From contig NZ_CP061913.1 in NCBI RefSeq assembly GCF_019904175.1, forward strand, positions 6,138,001 through 6,202,000: a stretch of 64,000 nt of DNA. The letters run 5' to 3'. The position numbers and the translations under genes were made by a program. Numbering within the stretch: the stretch's first letter is position 1; each line of letters begins with the position of its first letter. Positions 25,604 through 35,077 of this stretch are shown here, piece after piece. Source of the DNA: Dactylosporangium vinaceum (GTDB lineage: Bacteria; Actinomycetota; Actinomycetes; Mycobacteriales; Micromonosporaceae). Below the pieces are notes generated by a model, which was not told the origin of the DNA, made no database searches, and worked only from the letters and a program-made list of their open reading frames with translations.

Positions 25604-26407
25604 TCAGCGCCCGGTGCTGCCCTGGGCCGGGCCGTTCCCGGCGACGGCCCGTTTCAGGGCGGTCCAGCGGGCGGCGGTGCCCCACACTGTCACCTTCCAC
25701 AGTGCCTCACGAACGATCGAAGAGCTCATCTTCGACTGCCCGCGTTCGCGTTCGGTGAATGTGATGGGCACCTCAGCGACCCGGAACCCGTCGCGGTGTG
25801 CACGCCAGGCCAGGTCGACCTGGAAGCAGTACCCGTGCGACGCGATCGAGTCGAGGTCGATCTTCCCGAGGACCGGGGTGCGGTAGGCGCGGTACCCGCC
25901 CGTCGCGTCACGCAGCGGCATCCCGAGGGCGAGACGCACGTACACGTTGCCGATGCGGGAGATCGCCTGCCGGTGCGCGGGCCAGTTGACGGTCCGGCCG
26001 CCCTGCACATACCGCGACCCGAGCACCACGTCGGCGTCGGCGAGCGCGTCGAGGAGGGCCGGCAGCTCCTCCGGGGCGTGCGAGCCGTCGGCGTCCATCT
26101 CCACGCAGGCGTCGTAGCCGCGTTCGGCGCCCCACGCGAACCCGGCGATGTACGCGGCGCCGAGGCCCTGCTTCCCGGGCCGGTGCATGACCTGCACGGC
26201 CGGGTCGGCCGCGGCGAGCCCGTCGGCGATCCGCCCGGTGCCGTCGGGGCTGTTGTCGTCGGCGATGAGGATGTCGACGGCCGGTGTCGCCGCCCGGACC
26301 CGCCCGACGATGATCCGGATGTTGTCGGCCTCGTTGTACGTCGGGATGATGACGAGGACCCGGCCGACCCCGGGATATTCGGCCACGCCTCGGTCGGGTG
26401 CGTTCAC
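25604..26407 (-). CDS. ppm1: polyprenol-phosphate mannose synthase (GT2)
   Basis: 267 residues. GT2 core: VIIPTYNEADNIRIIV, ADDNSPDGTGRIAD, and the metal-binding EMDADGSHAPEELP (DxD), then the DPM1-specific GSRYVQGGRTVNWP and SKMSSSIVREALWKV segments. It transfers mannose from GDP-mannose to polyprenol phosphate, the donor for lipoglycans and protein O-mannosylation. The GTG start overlaps the lnt stop (GTGA). In M. tuberculosis the two activities are fused in one protein; here they are separate but coupled. Confidence 0.95.
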   Translation of the reverse strand: MNAPDRGVAEYPGVGRVLVIIPTYNEADNIRIIVGRVRAATPAVDILIADDNSPDGTGRIADGLAAADPAVQVMHRPGKQGLGAAYIAGFAWGAERGYDACVEMDADGSHAPEELPALLDALADADVVLGSRYVQGGRTVNWPAHRQAISRIGNVYVRLALGMPLRDATGGYRAYRTPVLGKIDLDSIASHGYCFQVDLAWRAHRDGFRVAEVPITFTERERGQSKMSSSIVREALWKVTVWGTAARWTALKRAVAGNGPAQGSTGR

Positions 26408-28074
26408 AGGTCCTCCTCGGGGCCGTCGGCGGCTTCGGGCACAGGGTGCAGGTCCGGGTCGCGCCCGCCGTCGCGGCGCCGCACGGCCAGCGCCGCGACG
26501 AGACCGAGCACGGCGAAGGCGACGAGGGTGTACTCGGGGATCGCCCCGAGCCGCGTCGCCAGCGTCCGCCGGTCGCCGAGGTGCAGTTCGGCGACGATGA
26601 CGGCCGGCTTGTCGAACGCGGTCTCGGCGCTGGTGGCGCCGGTCGCGTCGGCGAACGCGGAGATCCCGACAGTGGAGGCCATGAGCGCATCACGGCCGTG
26701 TTCGACGGCCCGCAGCCGCACCATCGCCAGCTGCTGGCGGGCCTCGGCCTCGTTGAACGTGGCGTTGTTCGTCTGCACGGCGATGAGCTGCCCGCCGCCG
26801 GTCACGGTGTCGCGGACCAGGCCGTCGTAGGCGACCTCGAAGCAGATGACGTCACCGACGGTCGCGGGCCCGACGCTCAGCACACCGGGGCTCGTCCCGG
26901 CGGTCATGTCGGTGACCCGGTCGACCTCGCTGGACACCAGCCGCGCGACTGAGCGCAGCGGCATCGTCTCGGCGAACGGCACCGGGTGCCGCTTCACGTA
27001 CTTGCTGACCGGGTCGCCGAGCTGCCGGCCCGGGTTGAACACCAGCCCGGCGTTCTCGACCCCGGTCTCGGGGCTGTACAGCACCGCACCGACGAGGATC
27101 GGCGCGCCGACGGCGTCGGCGGCCTGCCCGATGAGCACCCCGGCGTCGGTGTTGCGCAGCGGGTCGATGTCGGAGGCGTTCTCGGGCCACACGACGAGGT
27201 CGGGCCGGCGCGCCCCGGCCTTGACCCGGTCACCGAGGGCGATGGTGGCCCTGACGTGGTTGTCGAGCACGGCCCGCCGCTGCGCGTTGAAGTCCAGGCC
27301 CAGGCGGGGCACGTTGCCCTGCACGACGGCGACGTACACGGCCGGCCCGGCCGGCTCCGTCAGCGGCACCACCGCCGCCACACCGATGAGCGCACACCCG
27401 GCCGCGACCGCGGCGAGGGGCGCCACGGCCCGGCGCACCTCGGTCCCGGCCCCGATCCCGCGCAGGACCGCGAACCCGGCGAGCCCCCCGGCGAGGGCGA
27501 CGGCGAACGTCACCAGCGGCGCCCCACCGGCCGCGGCCAGACGCAGCAGCGGCGACGTGTCCTGGGAGAACGCCAGACGCCCCCACGGGAACCCGCCGAA
27601 CGGTGTACGGTCGCGCAGCGCCTCCTGGGCCACCCACAGCAGCCCGACGGCCACGGGCCAGCTCCACCCGCCGCCGTTCCAGCGCTGCCGCCCGCCGAGC
27701 AGCGGACCGATCCACGCCCCGGCGAGGCCGACGAGCCCGAAGTACAGCGTCTCCAGCACCGACAGCAGCAGCCACGGCACCATCCCGGTGTGCAGGTTCG
27801 TCCACGCCAGCAGCGGCGTGAAGAACAGCACCCCGGAGAGGCACCCGAGCCAGAACCCGGCCCGCAGCCGCCGCCCGTGCACCGCCACGGCCAGCAACGC
27901 CACCGCGGCCGGCGCCGCCCACCACTGCCCATACGGCGGGAACGCCACGAGCATCGCCCCACCCGCGACCGCAGCGGCGAGGATCGCCGCCCACAGCGGC
28001 AGGACCGGCTCGTCGACGGGCCCGCAGGCCGCGGCCGCGGCGGGCTGCTGCACGACCAACGTCACCTGCGCCAT
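26404..28074 (-). CDS. lnt: apolipoprotein N-acyltransferase
   Basis: 556 residues: six or so N-terminal membrane helices, a periplasmic-side nitrilase domain, and a C-terminal helix. The catalytic Glu-Lys-Cys triad is in VVWPENASD, KYVKRHPVPFAE and GDVICFEVAYDG. It N-acylates the lipid-modified Cys of lipoproteins; the ABC binding protein at 45.6-47.3 kb is one potential client. ATG 28074 (MAQVTLVVQQ) is chosen; longer starts lack support. Likely order of the transcript: lnt, ppm1, fxsA, P-loop protein. Confidence 0.93.
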   Translation of the reverse strand: MAQVTLVVQQPAAAAACGPVDEPVLPLWAAILAAAVAGGAMLVAFPPYGQWWAAPAAVALLAVAVHGRRLRAGFWLGCLSGVLFFTPLLAWTNLHTGMVPWLLLSVLETLYFGLVGLAGAWIGPLLGGRQRWNGGGWSWPVAVGLLWVAQEALRDRTPFGGFPWGRLAFSQDTSPLLRLAAAGGAPLVTFAVALAGGLAGFAVLRGIGAGTEVRRAVAPLAAVAAGCALIGVAAVVPLTEPAGPAVYVAVVQGNVPRLGLDFNAQRRAVLDNHVRATIALGDRVKAGARRPDLVVWPENASDIDPLRNTDAGVLIGQAADAVGAPILVGAVLYSPETGVENAGLVFNPGRQLGDPVSKYVKRHPVPFAETMPLRSVARLVSSEVDRVTDMTAGTSPGVLSVGPATVGDVICFEVAYDGLVRDTVTGGGQLIAVQTNNATFNEAEARQQLAMVRLRAVEHGRDALMASTVGISAFADATGATSAETAFDKPAVIVAELHLGDRRTLATRLGAIPEYTLVAFAVLGLVAALAVRRRDGGRDPDLHPVPEAADGPEEDL

Positions 28075-28193
28075 CCCCGTGGTTGTCCGACTCTGGTTAC
28101 GCCTTGCGGCGCCCATTATGCGGGGTGGGTAGCCCGAACGTGGAATCGCGGCCCCCGGCGGCAACCGGACCGGGCGGGGCACAGCGCTGCAAG

Positions 28194-28217
28194 GGGGCGC
28201 GACCGTAGTCGCGCCCC
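28194..28217 (-). terminator. hairpin terminator upstream of lnt
   Basis: GGGGCGCGAC and GTCGCGCCCC (10-bp perfect arms) with loop CGTA. It lies 413 bp beyond the end of the leftward lysine operon and 120 bp before lnt. It may end the lysine operon or a short transcript from the promoter at 28.5 kb. No T-tract. Confidence 0.6.
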
Positions 28218-28491
28218 GCGCTCCCAGGCCCTGTGTCCGGCCGGTGCGGCAGCGGCGTTCGTGCGCGGCCTTCGTTCCGGCGCGGCGCGGACTGGCTGCC
28301 CGTGCACGTGCCGTTGTCTACTGGTCGCGTGATCCCCCCTGCCCGACCACCGGTGGATGCCCGTTCGTTGCCCCCGCCGACCCCCGCCCGGCACGTCGCG
28401 GGGTCGTCGCGCCGGTTGACGCAGACGTCCGGCCGGCCGGGCGTTGGGGAGTAGCGAACCGCGGTCATCCTTCCCGAAGTAGGACGCAAAG
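28218..28491. other. Non-coding spacer between the lysine operon and lnt
   Basis: Frames through this stretch lack ribosome-binding sites, family resemblance and sensible ends. It is bracketed on the minus strand by a promoter (28492-28522) and a hairpin (28194-28217), so a short RNA is conceivable. I see no recognised riboswitch fold or RNase P/6S/tmRNA signature. Confidence 0.4.
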
Positions 28492-28522
28492 ACGGTACGC
28501 GCCGATCCGGGGTCGGTGTCAA
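28492..28522 (-). promoter_or_regulatory. promoter: TTGACA-N19-TACCGT
   Basis: On the minus strand TTGACA (28522-28517) and TACCGT (28497-28492) are 19 bp apart; the -35 is a perfect consensus. Transcription would start near 28485 and run toward lnt, passing the hairpin at 28217-28194. Confidence 0.5.
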
Positions 28523-28629
28523 CCGCCCGGCCGCCCCGAAACGCGATCCGCGGCGTGTCGCACGGGCGTGTCGGGCCTGGTTCACCCTGCCGCTGACACC
28601 CCGTACCCGCCCCGCCACGACGTGTACCG

Positions 28630-29844
28630 TCACTGTGCGTGCGCGAGGACGGCGCACAGCCCCGCGGCGGCGGCCGGATGGTCGGCGGCGAGCAGACCGG
28701 CCGCGGCCAGCACATAGCTGGCGTCCACAGCGGTACGCGGGTCACGGGGCAACGCCCAGCCGCCGGCATGATCGTGCAGGACCGGGCCCAGCGCCGCCCG
28801 CGCCGCGGCTGGATCAGCATGCCGGAAGACGCCACCGGACGCGATGACCGACACGACGTGTCGCAGGTCGCGTCCCCCGCGGGCGTGGCGGCGCACCGCC
28901 ACCGTCACCGCCGCCGCCGCCAGCTCCAACGGCCCCGCACCCGCCGCCAGCGCGACACGCTCCCGGGCGGCGGCGTCATGGACCCCGTCGACGTTCCACC
29001 GCACCCCGAGATCCCCCTCCACGGTCCGCGCCTGCCACAGCGTCCCCGCGACCGCGTCCGGGGCCTGCTCCCGCGGCTGCAGCGCCGAATACACGTCAGT
29101 CGTCGCCCCGCCGACATCCACCACCAGCAGATCCCCGCCGACCGCCCGGGCCAGGACCTCGACACCCGACAGGACCGCATCCGGGGTGGCGGCCGTCACG
29201 AGCCGCCCGAACCGCGGCCCCCGCGACAGCCGCTTCCCGCCGATGACGTGCGCCAGGAACAGCTCCCGGATCGCCGCCCGGGCCGGCCCCGGCTCGACGA
29301 CCCCGATCCGCGGCAGCACGTTCCCGGCCGCCGCGACCGGCATCCCCCGCGCACCCAGCAGCGCGGTGATCTCATCGCGGGCGTCGCGGTTCCCGGCGAC
29401 GACGACCGGCACCCGCCACCGGGCCGCGGCCAGCCGCCCGGCGTTGTGCCGGATCGTGTCACCGTCCCCGCCGTCGGTCCCCCCGGCCAGCAGCACCACA
29501 TCCGGCCGCGACGCCCGCAACGCCCGCACCGCCGCCGTGTCCAGCCGCCCGGCGAAACAGCCCACGACCCGCGCCCCGGCCGTCAACGCGACCCGCCGGG
29601 CCGCCTCCGCCGACACCAGCTCCTCGAACCCGACGACCGCCAGGCGCAGCCCCCCACCCGCCGACGAACAGCAGTACACCCCCGCGACCGGCCCCGCCGC
29701 GGCCAGCAGCGCATCGACACCGTCGAGGACATCCGTCTCCACCGTCGTCGGCGCCGACAGCGACGCGAGCACCGCCCCGGTCGCCGTGTCGACGACCGCG
29801 CACTTCGTGTCCGTCGACCCCACGTCGACACACGCGACCCTCAT
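28630..29844 (-). CDS. MutL-family aminomutase reactivase (ASKHA ATPase)
   Basis: 404 residues of the GlmL/MutL family, which accompanies B12-dependent aminomutases and glutamate mutase. The ATPase fold is visible: phosphate-1 loop VACVDVGSTDTKCAVVD, a second LLVVDVGGATTDVYSAL phosphate loop near 215, and a C-terminal SVIASGGVFRHAD adenosine loop. The likely job is to exchange damaged cobalamin on KamDE. Its ATG overlaps the kal stop (ATGA). It is last in the leftward lysine operon. Confidence 0.88.
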   Translation of the reverse strand: MRVACVDVGSTDTKCAVVDTATGAVLASLSAPTTVETDVLDGVDALLAAAGPVAGVYCCSSAGGGLRLAVVGFEELVSAEAARRVALTAGARVVGCFAGRLDTAAVRALRASRPDVVLLAGGTDGGDGDTIRHNAGRLAAARWRVPVVVAGNRDARDEITALLGARGMPVAAAGNVLPRIGVVEPGPARAAIRELFLAHVIGGKRLSRGPRFGRLVTAATPDAVLSGVEVLARAVGGDLLVVDVGGATTDVYSALQPREQAPDAVAGTLWQARTVEGDLGVRWNVDGVHDAAARERVALAAGAGPLELAAAAVTVAVRRHARGGRDLRHVVSVIASGGVFRHADPAAARAALGPVLHDHAGGWALPRDPRTAVDASYVLAAAGLLAADHPAAAAGLCAVLAHAQ

Positions 29845-30218
29845 GGCACGACGACGGTCCCCGTCGCCGACACGGCCAGCAGCGGCGGATCGAGGACCAC
29901 CGCCGCCGACGCCCCCCGGGCGGTGTCGGCACGGCAGGTGACATGACACGTGAACTCCACCGTCCGCGACCGGCGGCCCTCCCGCGTCACGACCGCCGTC
30001 ACCTCCACGACGTCACCGGCGCGGACCGGCGCATGAAACGCCACCGCCGCATACCCGGCGAACAGCCCCTCGTCACCGTCGGTGCGGATACACACCTCCG
30101 TCGCCGCATCACCGAACAGCGCCAGACTGTAGGCACCGTCCACGAGACTCCCGCCGTAATGCGCATGCGCATACGGCACATAGCGGCGGTGCACGACCGT
30201 CGTCCCGACAACACTCAT
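29841..30218 (-). CDS. kal: 3-aminobutyryl-CoA ammonia-lyase
   Basis: 125 residues, a single hot-dog domain of the size known for Kal. The segment VPYAHAHYGGSLVDGAYSLALFGDAATE is characteristic. It removes ammonia from L-3-aminobutyryl-CoA to give crotonyl-CoA, the last dedicated step of lysine fermentation. It overlaps both neighbours by 4 bp (kamE upstream, reactivase downstream), so expression is tightly coupled. Confidence 0.88.
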   Translation of the reverse strand: MSVVGTTVVHRRYVPYAHAHYGGSLVDGAYSLALFGDAATEVCIRTDGDEGLFAGYAAVAFHAPVRAGDVVEVTAVVTREGRRSRTVEFTCHVTCRADTARGASAAVVLDPPLLAVSATGTVVVP

Positions 30219-30961
30219 GTCCGGCGGCTCCCAATCGTGTGGGCAAGGTACGAGGCGACCTCGCGCGGTGTCGTGCCACGACCAAAGATCCGATCCACGC
30301 CCAGCTCCCCGGCCATCAACTCATCGAACCGGGGCCCGCCGACGACGAGCAGCGGCCGGCGCGCCACCGGGAACGCCTCCCGGAACGCCGCCGACATCGC
30401 CCGCACATTGTGCAGATGCGCATCGCGCTGCGTCACCACCTGCGACACCAGCACCGCATCCGCCCGCTCCACCGCCGCCGCCTCCACCAGCTCCGCGACG
30501 CTGACCTGCGCACCGAGGTTCACGACCCGCAGCTCCCGGTAATACTCCAGGCCCTTCTCCCCGGCGATCCCCTTCACATTCAGGATCGCGTCGATCCCGA
30601 CCGTGTGCGCATCCGTACCGATACACGCCCCCACCACCACCAGCTTGCGCCGCAGCCGGGCCCGCACCGCCGCATTGACATCCTTCGGCGACAGCAGCGG
30701 AAAATCCCGCTCCGCCACCACCACCTTCCCCGGCTCGACCAGATGCGCGACCCGCCCATACACCACGAAGAACGTGTGCCCCGCCCCGATCGGCCGGGCA
30801 TGCACCACCATCGCCGGGTCGACACCCATCTTCCCGGCCAGCTGCACCGCCGCCCCCTCCGCCCGCTTCGACGCCGGCAACGGCAACGTGAACGACAGCT
30901 GCACCATCCCGTCACCCGTCGTGTCCCCGTACGGGCGCACCACCCCACCGTCACCGCTCAC
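30215..30961 (-). CDS. kamE: lysine 5,6-aminomutase beta subunit (B12- and PLP-binding)
   Basis: 248 residues. The B12 motif D-x-H-x-x-G is at Asp117-His119-Gly122 (GTDAHTVGIDAILNVKG), and Lys130 lies 11 residues after the His, the same spacing as cobalamin-ligand His133 and PLP-Lys144 in the clostridial enzyme. With KamD it migrates the terminal amino group of beta-lysine to C5. The GTG at 30961 overlaps the kamD end by 11 bp. An internal GTG/ATG choice is possible, since the first 18 residues are Gly/Asp-rich. Confidence 0.93.
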   Translation of the reverse strand: MSGDGGVVRPYGDTTGDGMVQLSFTLPLPASKRAEGAAVQLAGKMGVDPAMVVHARPIGAGHTFFVVYGRVAHLVEPGKVVVAERDFPLLSPKDVNAAVRARLRRKLVVVGACIGTDAHTVGIDAILNVKGIAGEKGLEYYRELRVVNLGAQVSVAELVEAAAVERADAVLVSQVVTQRDAHLHNVRAMSAAFREAFPVARRPLLVVGGPRFDELMAGELGVDRIFGRGTTPREVASYLAHTIGSRRT

Positions 30962-32507
30962 CGCTCAGCAGCCCCTCTACCGGATTCCAGTAGTCGTCCT
31001 CGCGCCTCGCGACCCCGTCCAGGCCCTTCCCACGATCCGCGGGCCGGCGCATGATCCCGAACGTGCCCTCCCCGATCGCCGCCAGCAGACCCCGCCCCCG
31101 GATCACCTCCAGCAGATCCACCGCCTCCCGCAGCACCGACGACGCCCGCTGCCGGATGAACGGACCCGGGACGAAGTCCTCGTGCAGATTCCCCGCCGCC
31201 CGCAGCACGTACTGCACGTTCTGCAACGCGATGTCCCGGTCCGACAGCCACGGCGTCACCACCGCCTCCGTCATCATCCCCACCAGCAGAATCCCCTGCC
31301 CGGTCAACGCCCCCGCCAGATTGAAGAACCCGTCGAGAAGGTTCCCGCGGAACACGTCACCGCTCATGTGCCGCGTCGGCGGCATCCACTTCAACGGCGC
31401 CCCCGGGAACAACTCCCGCGCCAGCAGCGCATGCGCCAGCTCCAGCCGGAACGACTCCGGCACCTCCGGATCGATCTCGAACGCATGCCCCAGCCCCAGC
31501 TGCCACGTCTCGAGCCCCGCCTCCTTCGCGAAATACTCGTTCAGCAGCTGCGACACCGTCACCGTATGCGCCGCGTCGACCGCATCCGCCGTCGTCAGAT
31601 AATTGTCCTCACCGGTGTTGATGATGATCCCGGCCCGGGCATGGATCTGCCGCGACAACCGCTGATCCACGAACGTCCGGATCGGGTTGATGTCCCGGAA
31701 CAGAATCCCGTACATCGAATCGTTGAGCATCATGTCGAGCCGCTCCAGCCCCGCCAGGGCCGCGATCTCCGGCATGCACAGCCCCGACGCGTAGTTCGTC
31801 AGCCGCACATACCGGCCCACCTCCTTCGACGTCACATCCAGCGCCGCGCGCATCAACCGGAAGTTCTCCTGCGTCGCGTACGTCCCCGCGAACCCCTCCC
31901 GCGTCGCCCCCTCCGGCACATAATCCAGCAGCGACTGCCCCGTCGACCGGATCACCGCGATCACATCCGCGCCGGCCCGCGCCGCCGCCTGCGCCTGCGG
32001 AATGTCCTCATAAATGTCACCGGTGGCGACGATCAGATAAATCCACGGCCGCCGCGGCGGATCCCCGAGCCGCGCGATGAGCCGCTCCCGCTCCCGCCGC
32101 CGCCCGTCGATGCGGGCCACCCCACGCCGCACCGCCGCCACCGCCGCCCGCTTCGCCGTCGCCCGCGCCGGCACCGTGAAACGCACACTGCCCGCCGCCG
32201 CCTTCTGCGCCAGCAACGTCACATCGGCGTGACCGTCACGCACCAGCGCATCGAACACCGGCAGCAGCACCCCGTGCCCCAGCCCGACATCCGCGACCAC
32301 CGCATCGACGAGCCGGTTCACCCACGGAATCCCGTCCGGGTCCGCCCCCGTGACCCCCGCCAGACGCAGCGTCGCCCGCTCCACCGACACCGTCGTATGC
32401 GTGCGGGCAAGGTCGACGACGGGCCGGCCCGCCTGCGCCGCGAGCCGCCGCGCCCGCGCCACGACCGCCCGGTCGAGACCCAGCTTCCCGCCCGGCTTCC
32501 CGGTCAC
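30951..32507 (-). CDS. kamD: lysine 5,6-aminomutase alpha subunit
   Basis: 518 residues, the family length. Conserved segments include YLIVATGDIYEDIPQAQAAARAGADVIAVIRSTGQSLLDYVPEG and RLDMMLNDSMYGILFRDINP, which build the TIM-barrel substrate/PLP pocket that pairs with KamE. GTG 32507 has GGAGG 5 nt upstream; the longer frame runs into the amidohydrolase gene and is rejected. It is separated from that gene by 20 bp. Confidence 0.94.
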   Translation of the reverse strand: MTGKPGGKLGLDRAVVARARRLAAQAGRPVVDLARTHTTVSVERATLRLAGVTGADPDGIPWVNRLVDAVVADVGLGHGVLLPVFDALVRDGHADVTLLAQKAAAGSVRFTVPARATAKRAAVAAVRRGVARIDGRRRERERLIARLGDPPRRPWIYLIVATGDIYEDIPQAQAAARAGADVIAVIRSTGQSLLDYVPEGATREGFAGTYATQENFRLMRAALDVTSKEVGRYVRLTNYASGLCMPEIAALAGLERLDMMLNDSMYGILFRDINPIRTFVDQRLSRQIHARAGIIINTGEDNYLTTADAVDAAHTVTVSQLLNEYFAKEAGLETWQLGLGHAFEIDPEVPESFRLELAHALLARELFPGAPLKWMPPTRHMSGDVFRGNLLDGFFNLAGALTGQGILLVGMMTEAVVTPWLSDRDIALQNVQYVLRAAGNLHEDFVPGPFIRQRASSVLREAVDLLEVIRGRGLLAAIGEGTFGIMRRPADRGKGLDGVARREDDYWNPVEGLLSGER

Positions 32508-32527
32508 CGCCGCCTCCTCGCCATCGC

Positions 32528-34030
32528 TCAACCCGTCCAGATATCGGTACCGGCCAGCACCGTCAGCCGCGCCGCCGGCGTACCGTCCCCGCCGAGCACA
32601 GCCCCCAGCGGCAACGTCGTGTCCCACACCACGAACGTCGCCGTCCCACCCGGATTCAGCACACCCTCGTCATCGACACCGACCGCCCGCCACCCGCCCC
32701 GGGTATGCGCCGCGAACGCCGCCTTCGCCCCGATCCGCTGCACCGGATTGTGATGACGCATCGCCGCCCGGCACGACCCCCACGGATCAAGCGGCGTCAC
32801 CGGACTGTCCGACCCGAACGCCAGCAGCACCCCCACCCCGACAAGCGACCCGATCGGGTTCGCCGCCAACGCCCTCGCCGGGCCCAGCCGCTGCGCATAC
32901 ATACCGGCCTCACCACCCCACAACCGGTCGAACGCCGGCTGGATCGACGCCACGATCCCGTACTCCACGAACTTCGCGATCGCCGCCTTGTCCAGCAGCT
33001 CCGCATGCTCGATCCGGTGCCGCCCGGCCCGCAGCCGCTCCACCCCCACCCGCGCCGCCGCCAACCCGAACCCGGCCAGCACCGTCCCGATCGCGGCATC
33101 ACCGATCGCGTGGAACCCGCCCTGCACCCCATGCTCCACACACCCGGCCAGATGCTCACCGATCTGCTCCGCACTCAGATACCCGTGCCCGCACGACCCG
33201 GCCTCGTCCGCATAGTCATGACCCAGAAACGCCGTCCGCGCCCCCAACGCCCCGTCGGCGTACAGATCCCCGCCCGCACCGACCGCCCCCAACTCCCGGG
33301 CCTTCGCCGCCGCACCGGTCTCCCCCCACAGCCCGAACACCCGCGGCAACCCCGGCCCATGACCCAGCGCCGCAGTGAAATCAGCCTCCCCCGACGTCCC
33401 CGGCCCGCCGCACTCGTGCACCGACGCGATCCCCAGCGACGCGGCCCGCCGCAACGCCGCCACCTGCGCCGCCCGCGCCTGCCCCAGCGTGATCGACGCA
33501 TACGCCGCCGCCCGCACCACATGGTGCGCGTCCAGCCGCAGCCACCCGCCCTCGTCATAGCCCGCCGCCGCCTTCGCCTCCGCGCTGAGCAACGCCGACG
33601 ACACCAGCGCCGCGTGGATACACGCCCGCGACAGGTACACCGCCCGCCCACCCGCGGCCCGATCCAGCTCGGCCGCGCTCGGCGTCACCGGGTCCGCCCA
33701 CCCGGACTCGTCCCAGCCGTGCCCGATCACCACCGCATCCGCCGGCAGCCCCGCCGCATACGCGCCCACCGCATCCAGCACATCCCGGCCCGACCGCGCC
33801 CCCGACACGTCCAGGCCCTGCAACGTCAGGCCCGTCGCGGTCGTGTGCACATGCGCGTCGACGAACGCCGGCGTCACCAGCGCACCGTCCAGCTCCACCA
33901 CCCGATCCGCGCGCCCCGGCGCATCGGCGTCGACACCCAGCCAGGCGATCCGGTCGCCGTCAGTCAGCAGCGCGGTGGCAGACGGGTCAGCCGGAGTATG
34001 GACACGGCCACCGCGGTACAGGGTCCTCAT
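32528..34030 (-). CDS. YtcJ-like metal-dependent amidohydrolase
   Basis: 500 residues. Metal ligands and family motifs are intact: DAHVHTTATG (HxH), HECGG, FHAIGDAAI, HRIEHAEL and the late FGSDSPVTPLDPW with the catalytic Asp. The family hydrolyses N-formyl, N-acyl or ureido bonds. It is embedded between kdd and kamD and overlaps the kdd stop (ATGA), so a role in the lysine route, such as deacylating an N-acylated amine, is possible. It is unrelated to the missing Kce by sequence. Confidence 0.87.
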   Translation of the reverse strand: MRTLYRGGRVHTPADPSATALLTDGDRIAWLGVDADAPGRADRVVELDGALVTPAFVDAHVHTTATGLTLQGLDVSGARSGRDVLDAVGAYAAGLPADAVVIGHGWDESGWADPVTPSAAELDRAAGGRAVYLSRACIHAALVSSALLSAEAKAAAGYDEGGWLRLDAHHVVRAAAYASITLGQARAAQVAALRRAASLGIASVHECGGPGTSGEADFTAALGHGPGLPRVFGLWGETGAAAKARELGAVGAGGDLYADGALGARTAFLGHDYADEAGSCGHGYLSAEQIGEHLAGCVEHGVQGGFHAIGDAAIGTVLAGFGLAAARVGVERLRAGRHRIEHAELLDKAAIAKFVEYGIVASIQPAFDRLWGGEAGMYAQRLGPARALAANPIGSLVGVGVLLAFGSDSPVTPLDPWGSCRAAMRHHNPVQRIGAKAAFAAHTRGGWRAVGVDDEGVLNPGGTATFVVWDTTLPLGAVLGGDGTPAARLTVLAGTDIWTG

Positions 34031-35043
34031 ACCGCCCAGTCTGCCAACCGCAGACCCAGCCGCGCCCGGAACAGATCCCGCACAGCACTGTCCGATCGCA
34101 GCAGACCGATGGCGTACTCGGCGTGGCCCGGCACGTAACCGTTGCCGATGAGCATCGTCACATCCGCCGCGAGACCCTCCGCACCCAGCGCCGCGGCCGC
34201 GAACGACGTCGCCATCGAAAAGAAGATCACCGTGCCGCCCGGCCGCGTCGCCAGGATCGCCGCATGCTCACAACCCGGCACGTCGACACACACCACCGTC
34301 ACATCCGCCGGCTCCCCCACCGCCGCGGCCAGCCCCACCGCGTCCCGGGCATCCGCGACGAGCACCTCCGTCGCCAGCCCCGCCCCCTCCAGCAGCCGCC
34401 GCTCCGCCTCGTCGCGCACCACACCCACCGTCTCAAGACCCCGGGCCGCGGCCAGGCACAGACTCCCCGACTTCCCCGCCGCCCCCAGCACCAGCACCTT
34501 CCCCCGCTTGTGCCGCCGCACCAGCGCCGGCGCCCCGCACACGTCGAGCACCGCCAGCGCCAGCTCCGGCTCCAGATCCGCCGGCAGCTTCGCGGCGACC
34601 GACCGGGCGAACAGGATCGCGTGCCCGTCGCACGGCACCTGCTCACCGCGCCCGTCCCACCCCCGCAGCCCGTCGTGGACGGCCAGCGGCGTCAACGTCA
34701 GCGACACCAGCGTCGCGACCCGATCCCCGACCGCCAGCCCCAGCGGCGACGCCGGGCCGACCGCGTCGACGGTGCCCAGCAGCATCCCACCCGACCCCGT
34801 CACCGGGTTCTGCATCTTCCCCCGCCGCCCGATGATCTCCAGGACCGCGGCCCGGACCGCATCCCCGTCACCGCCGTACGCCTGCGACAACTGCCGGAAC
34901 GACGCCGCGTCCAGATTCAGCCGCTCCACCCGCACCCGCACCTCGTCGTCACCGACGACCGGCGAGGCGTCCAAGCGCTCCGCCGCCTGCGGCAACACCC
35001 CGGCCGGGGCCAGGACCCGGTGCAAACCGATCGGCGAACCCAC
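34027..35043 (-). CDS. kdd: 3,5-diaminohexanoate dehydrogenase
   Basis: 338 residues. MDR-like fold: an N-terminal catalytic half with GKMQNPVTGSGGMLLGTVDAVG and a Rossmann half with VLVLGAAGKSGSLCLAAARGLETVGVV. This matches Kdd, which oxidatively deaminates L-erythro-3,5-diaminohexanoate to 5-amino-3-oxohexanoate with NAD. It is the first gene of the leftward operon. GTG 35043 follows an AAAGGCGG stretch and a predicted promoter at 35098-35127. Confidence 0.9.
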   Translation of the reverse strand: MGSPIGLHRVLAPAGVLPQAAERLDASPVVGDDEVRVRVERLNLDAASFRQLSQAYGGDGDAVRAAVLEIIGRRGKMQNPVTGSGGMLLGTVDAVGPASPLGLAVGDRVATLVSLTLTPLAVHDGLRGWDGRGEQVPCDGHAILFARSVAAKLPADLEPELALAVLDVCGAPALVRRHKRGKVLVLGAAGKSGSLCLAAARGLETVGVVRDEAERRLLEGAGLATEVLVADARDAVGLAAAVGEPADVTVVCVDVPGCEHAAILATRPGGTVIFFSMATSFAAAALGAEGLAADVTMLIGNGYVPGHAEYAIGLLRSDSAVRDLFRARLGLRLADWAV

Positions 35044-35077
35044 GTCGACACACCGCCTTTTCCCGCAAGCAACGGCA

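Noticed and set aside
28441..28520. Possible c-di-GMP riboswitch (AGGACGCAAAGACGG on the plus strand)
   Set aside because: The upstream CACGCACAGGGCAAACC-like strand and the second stem are missing; no rightward gene follows within a sensible distance.
28097..28657. Minus-strand frame of 186 codons in the lysine operon/lnt spacer
   Set aside because: No ribosome-binding site, Arg/Gly/Pro-rich composition, no recognisable domain, and it runs through a hairpin terminator.
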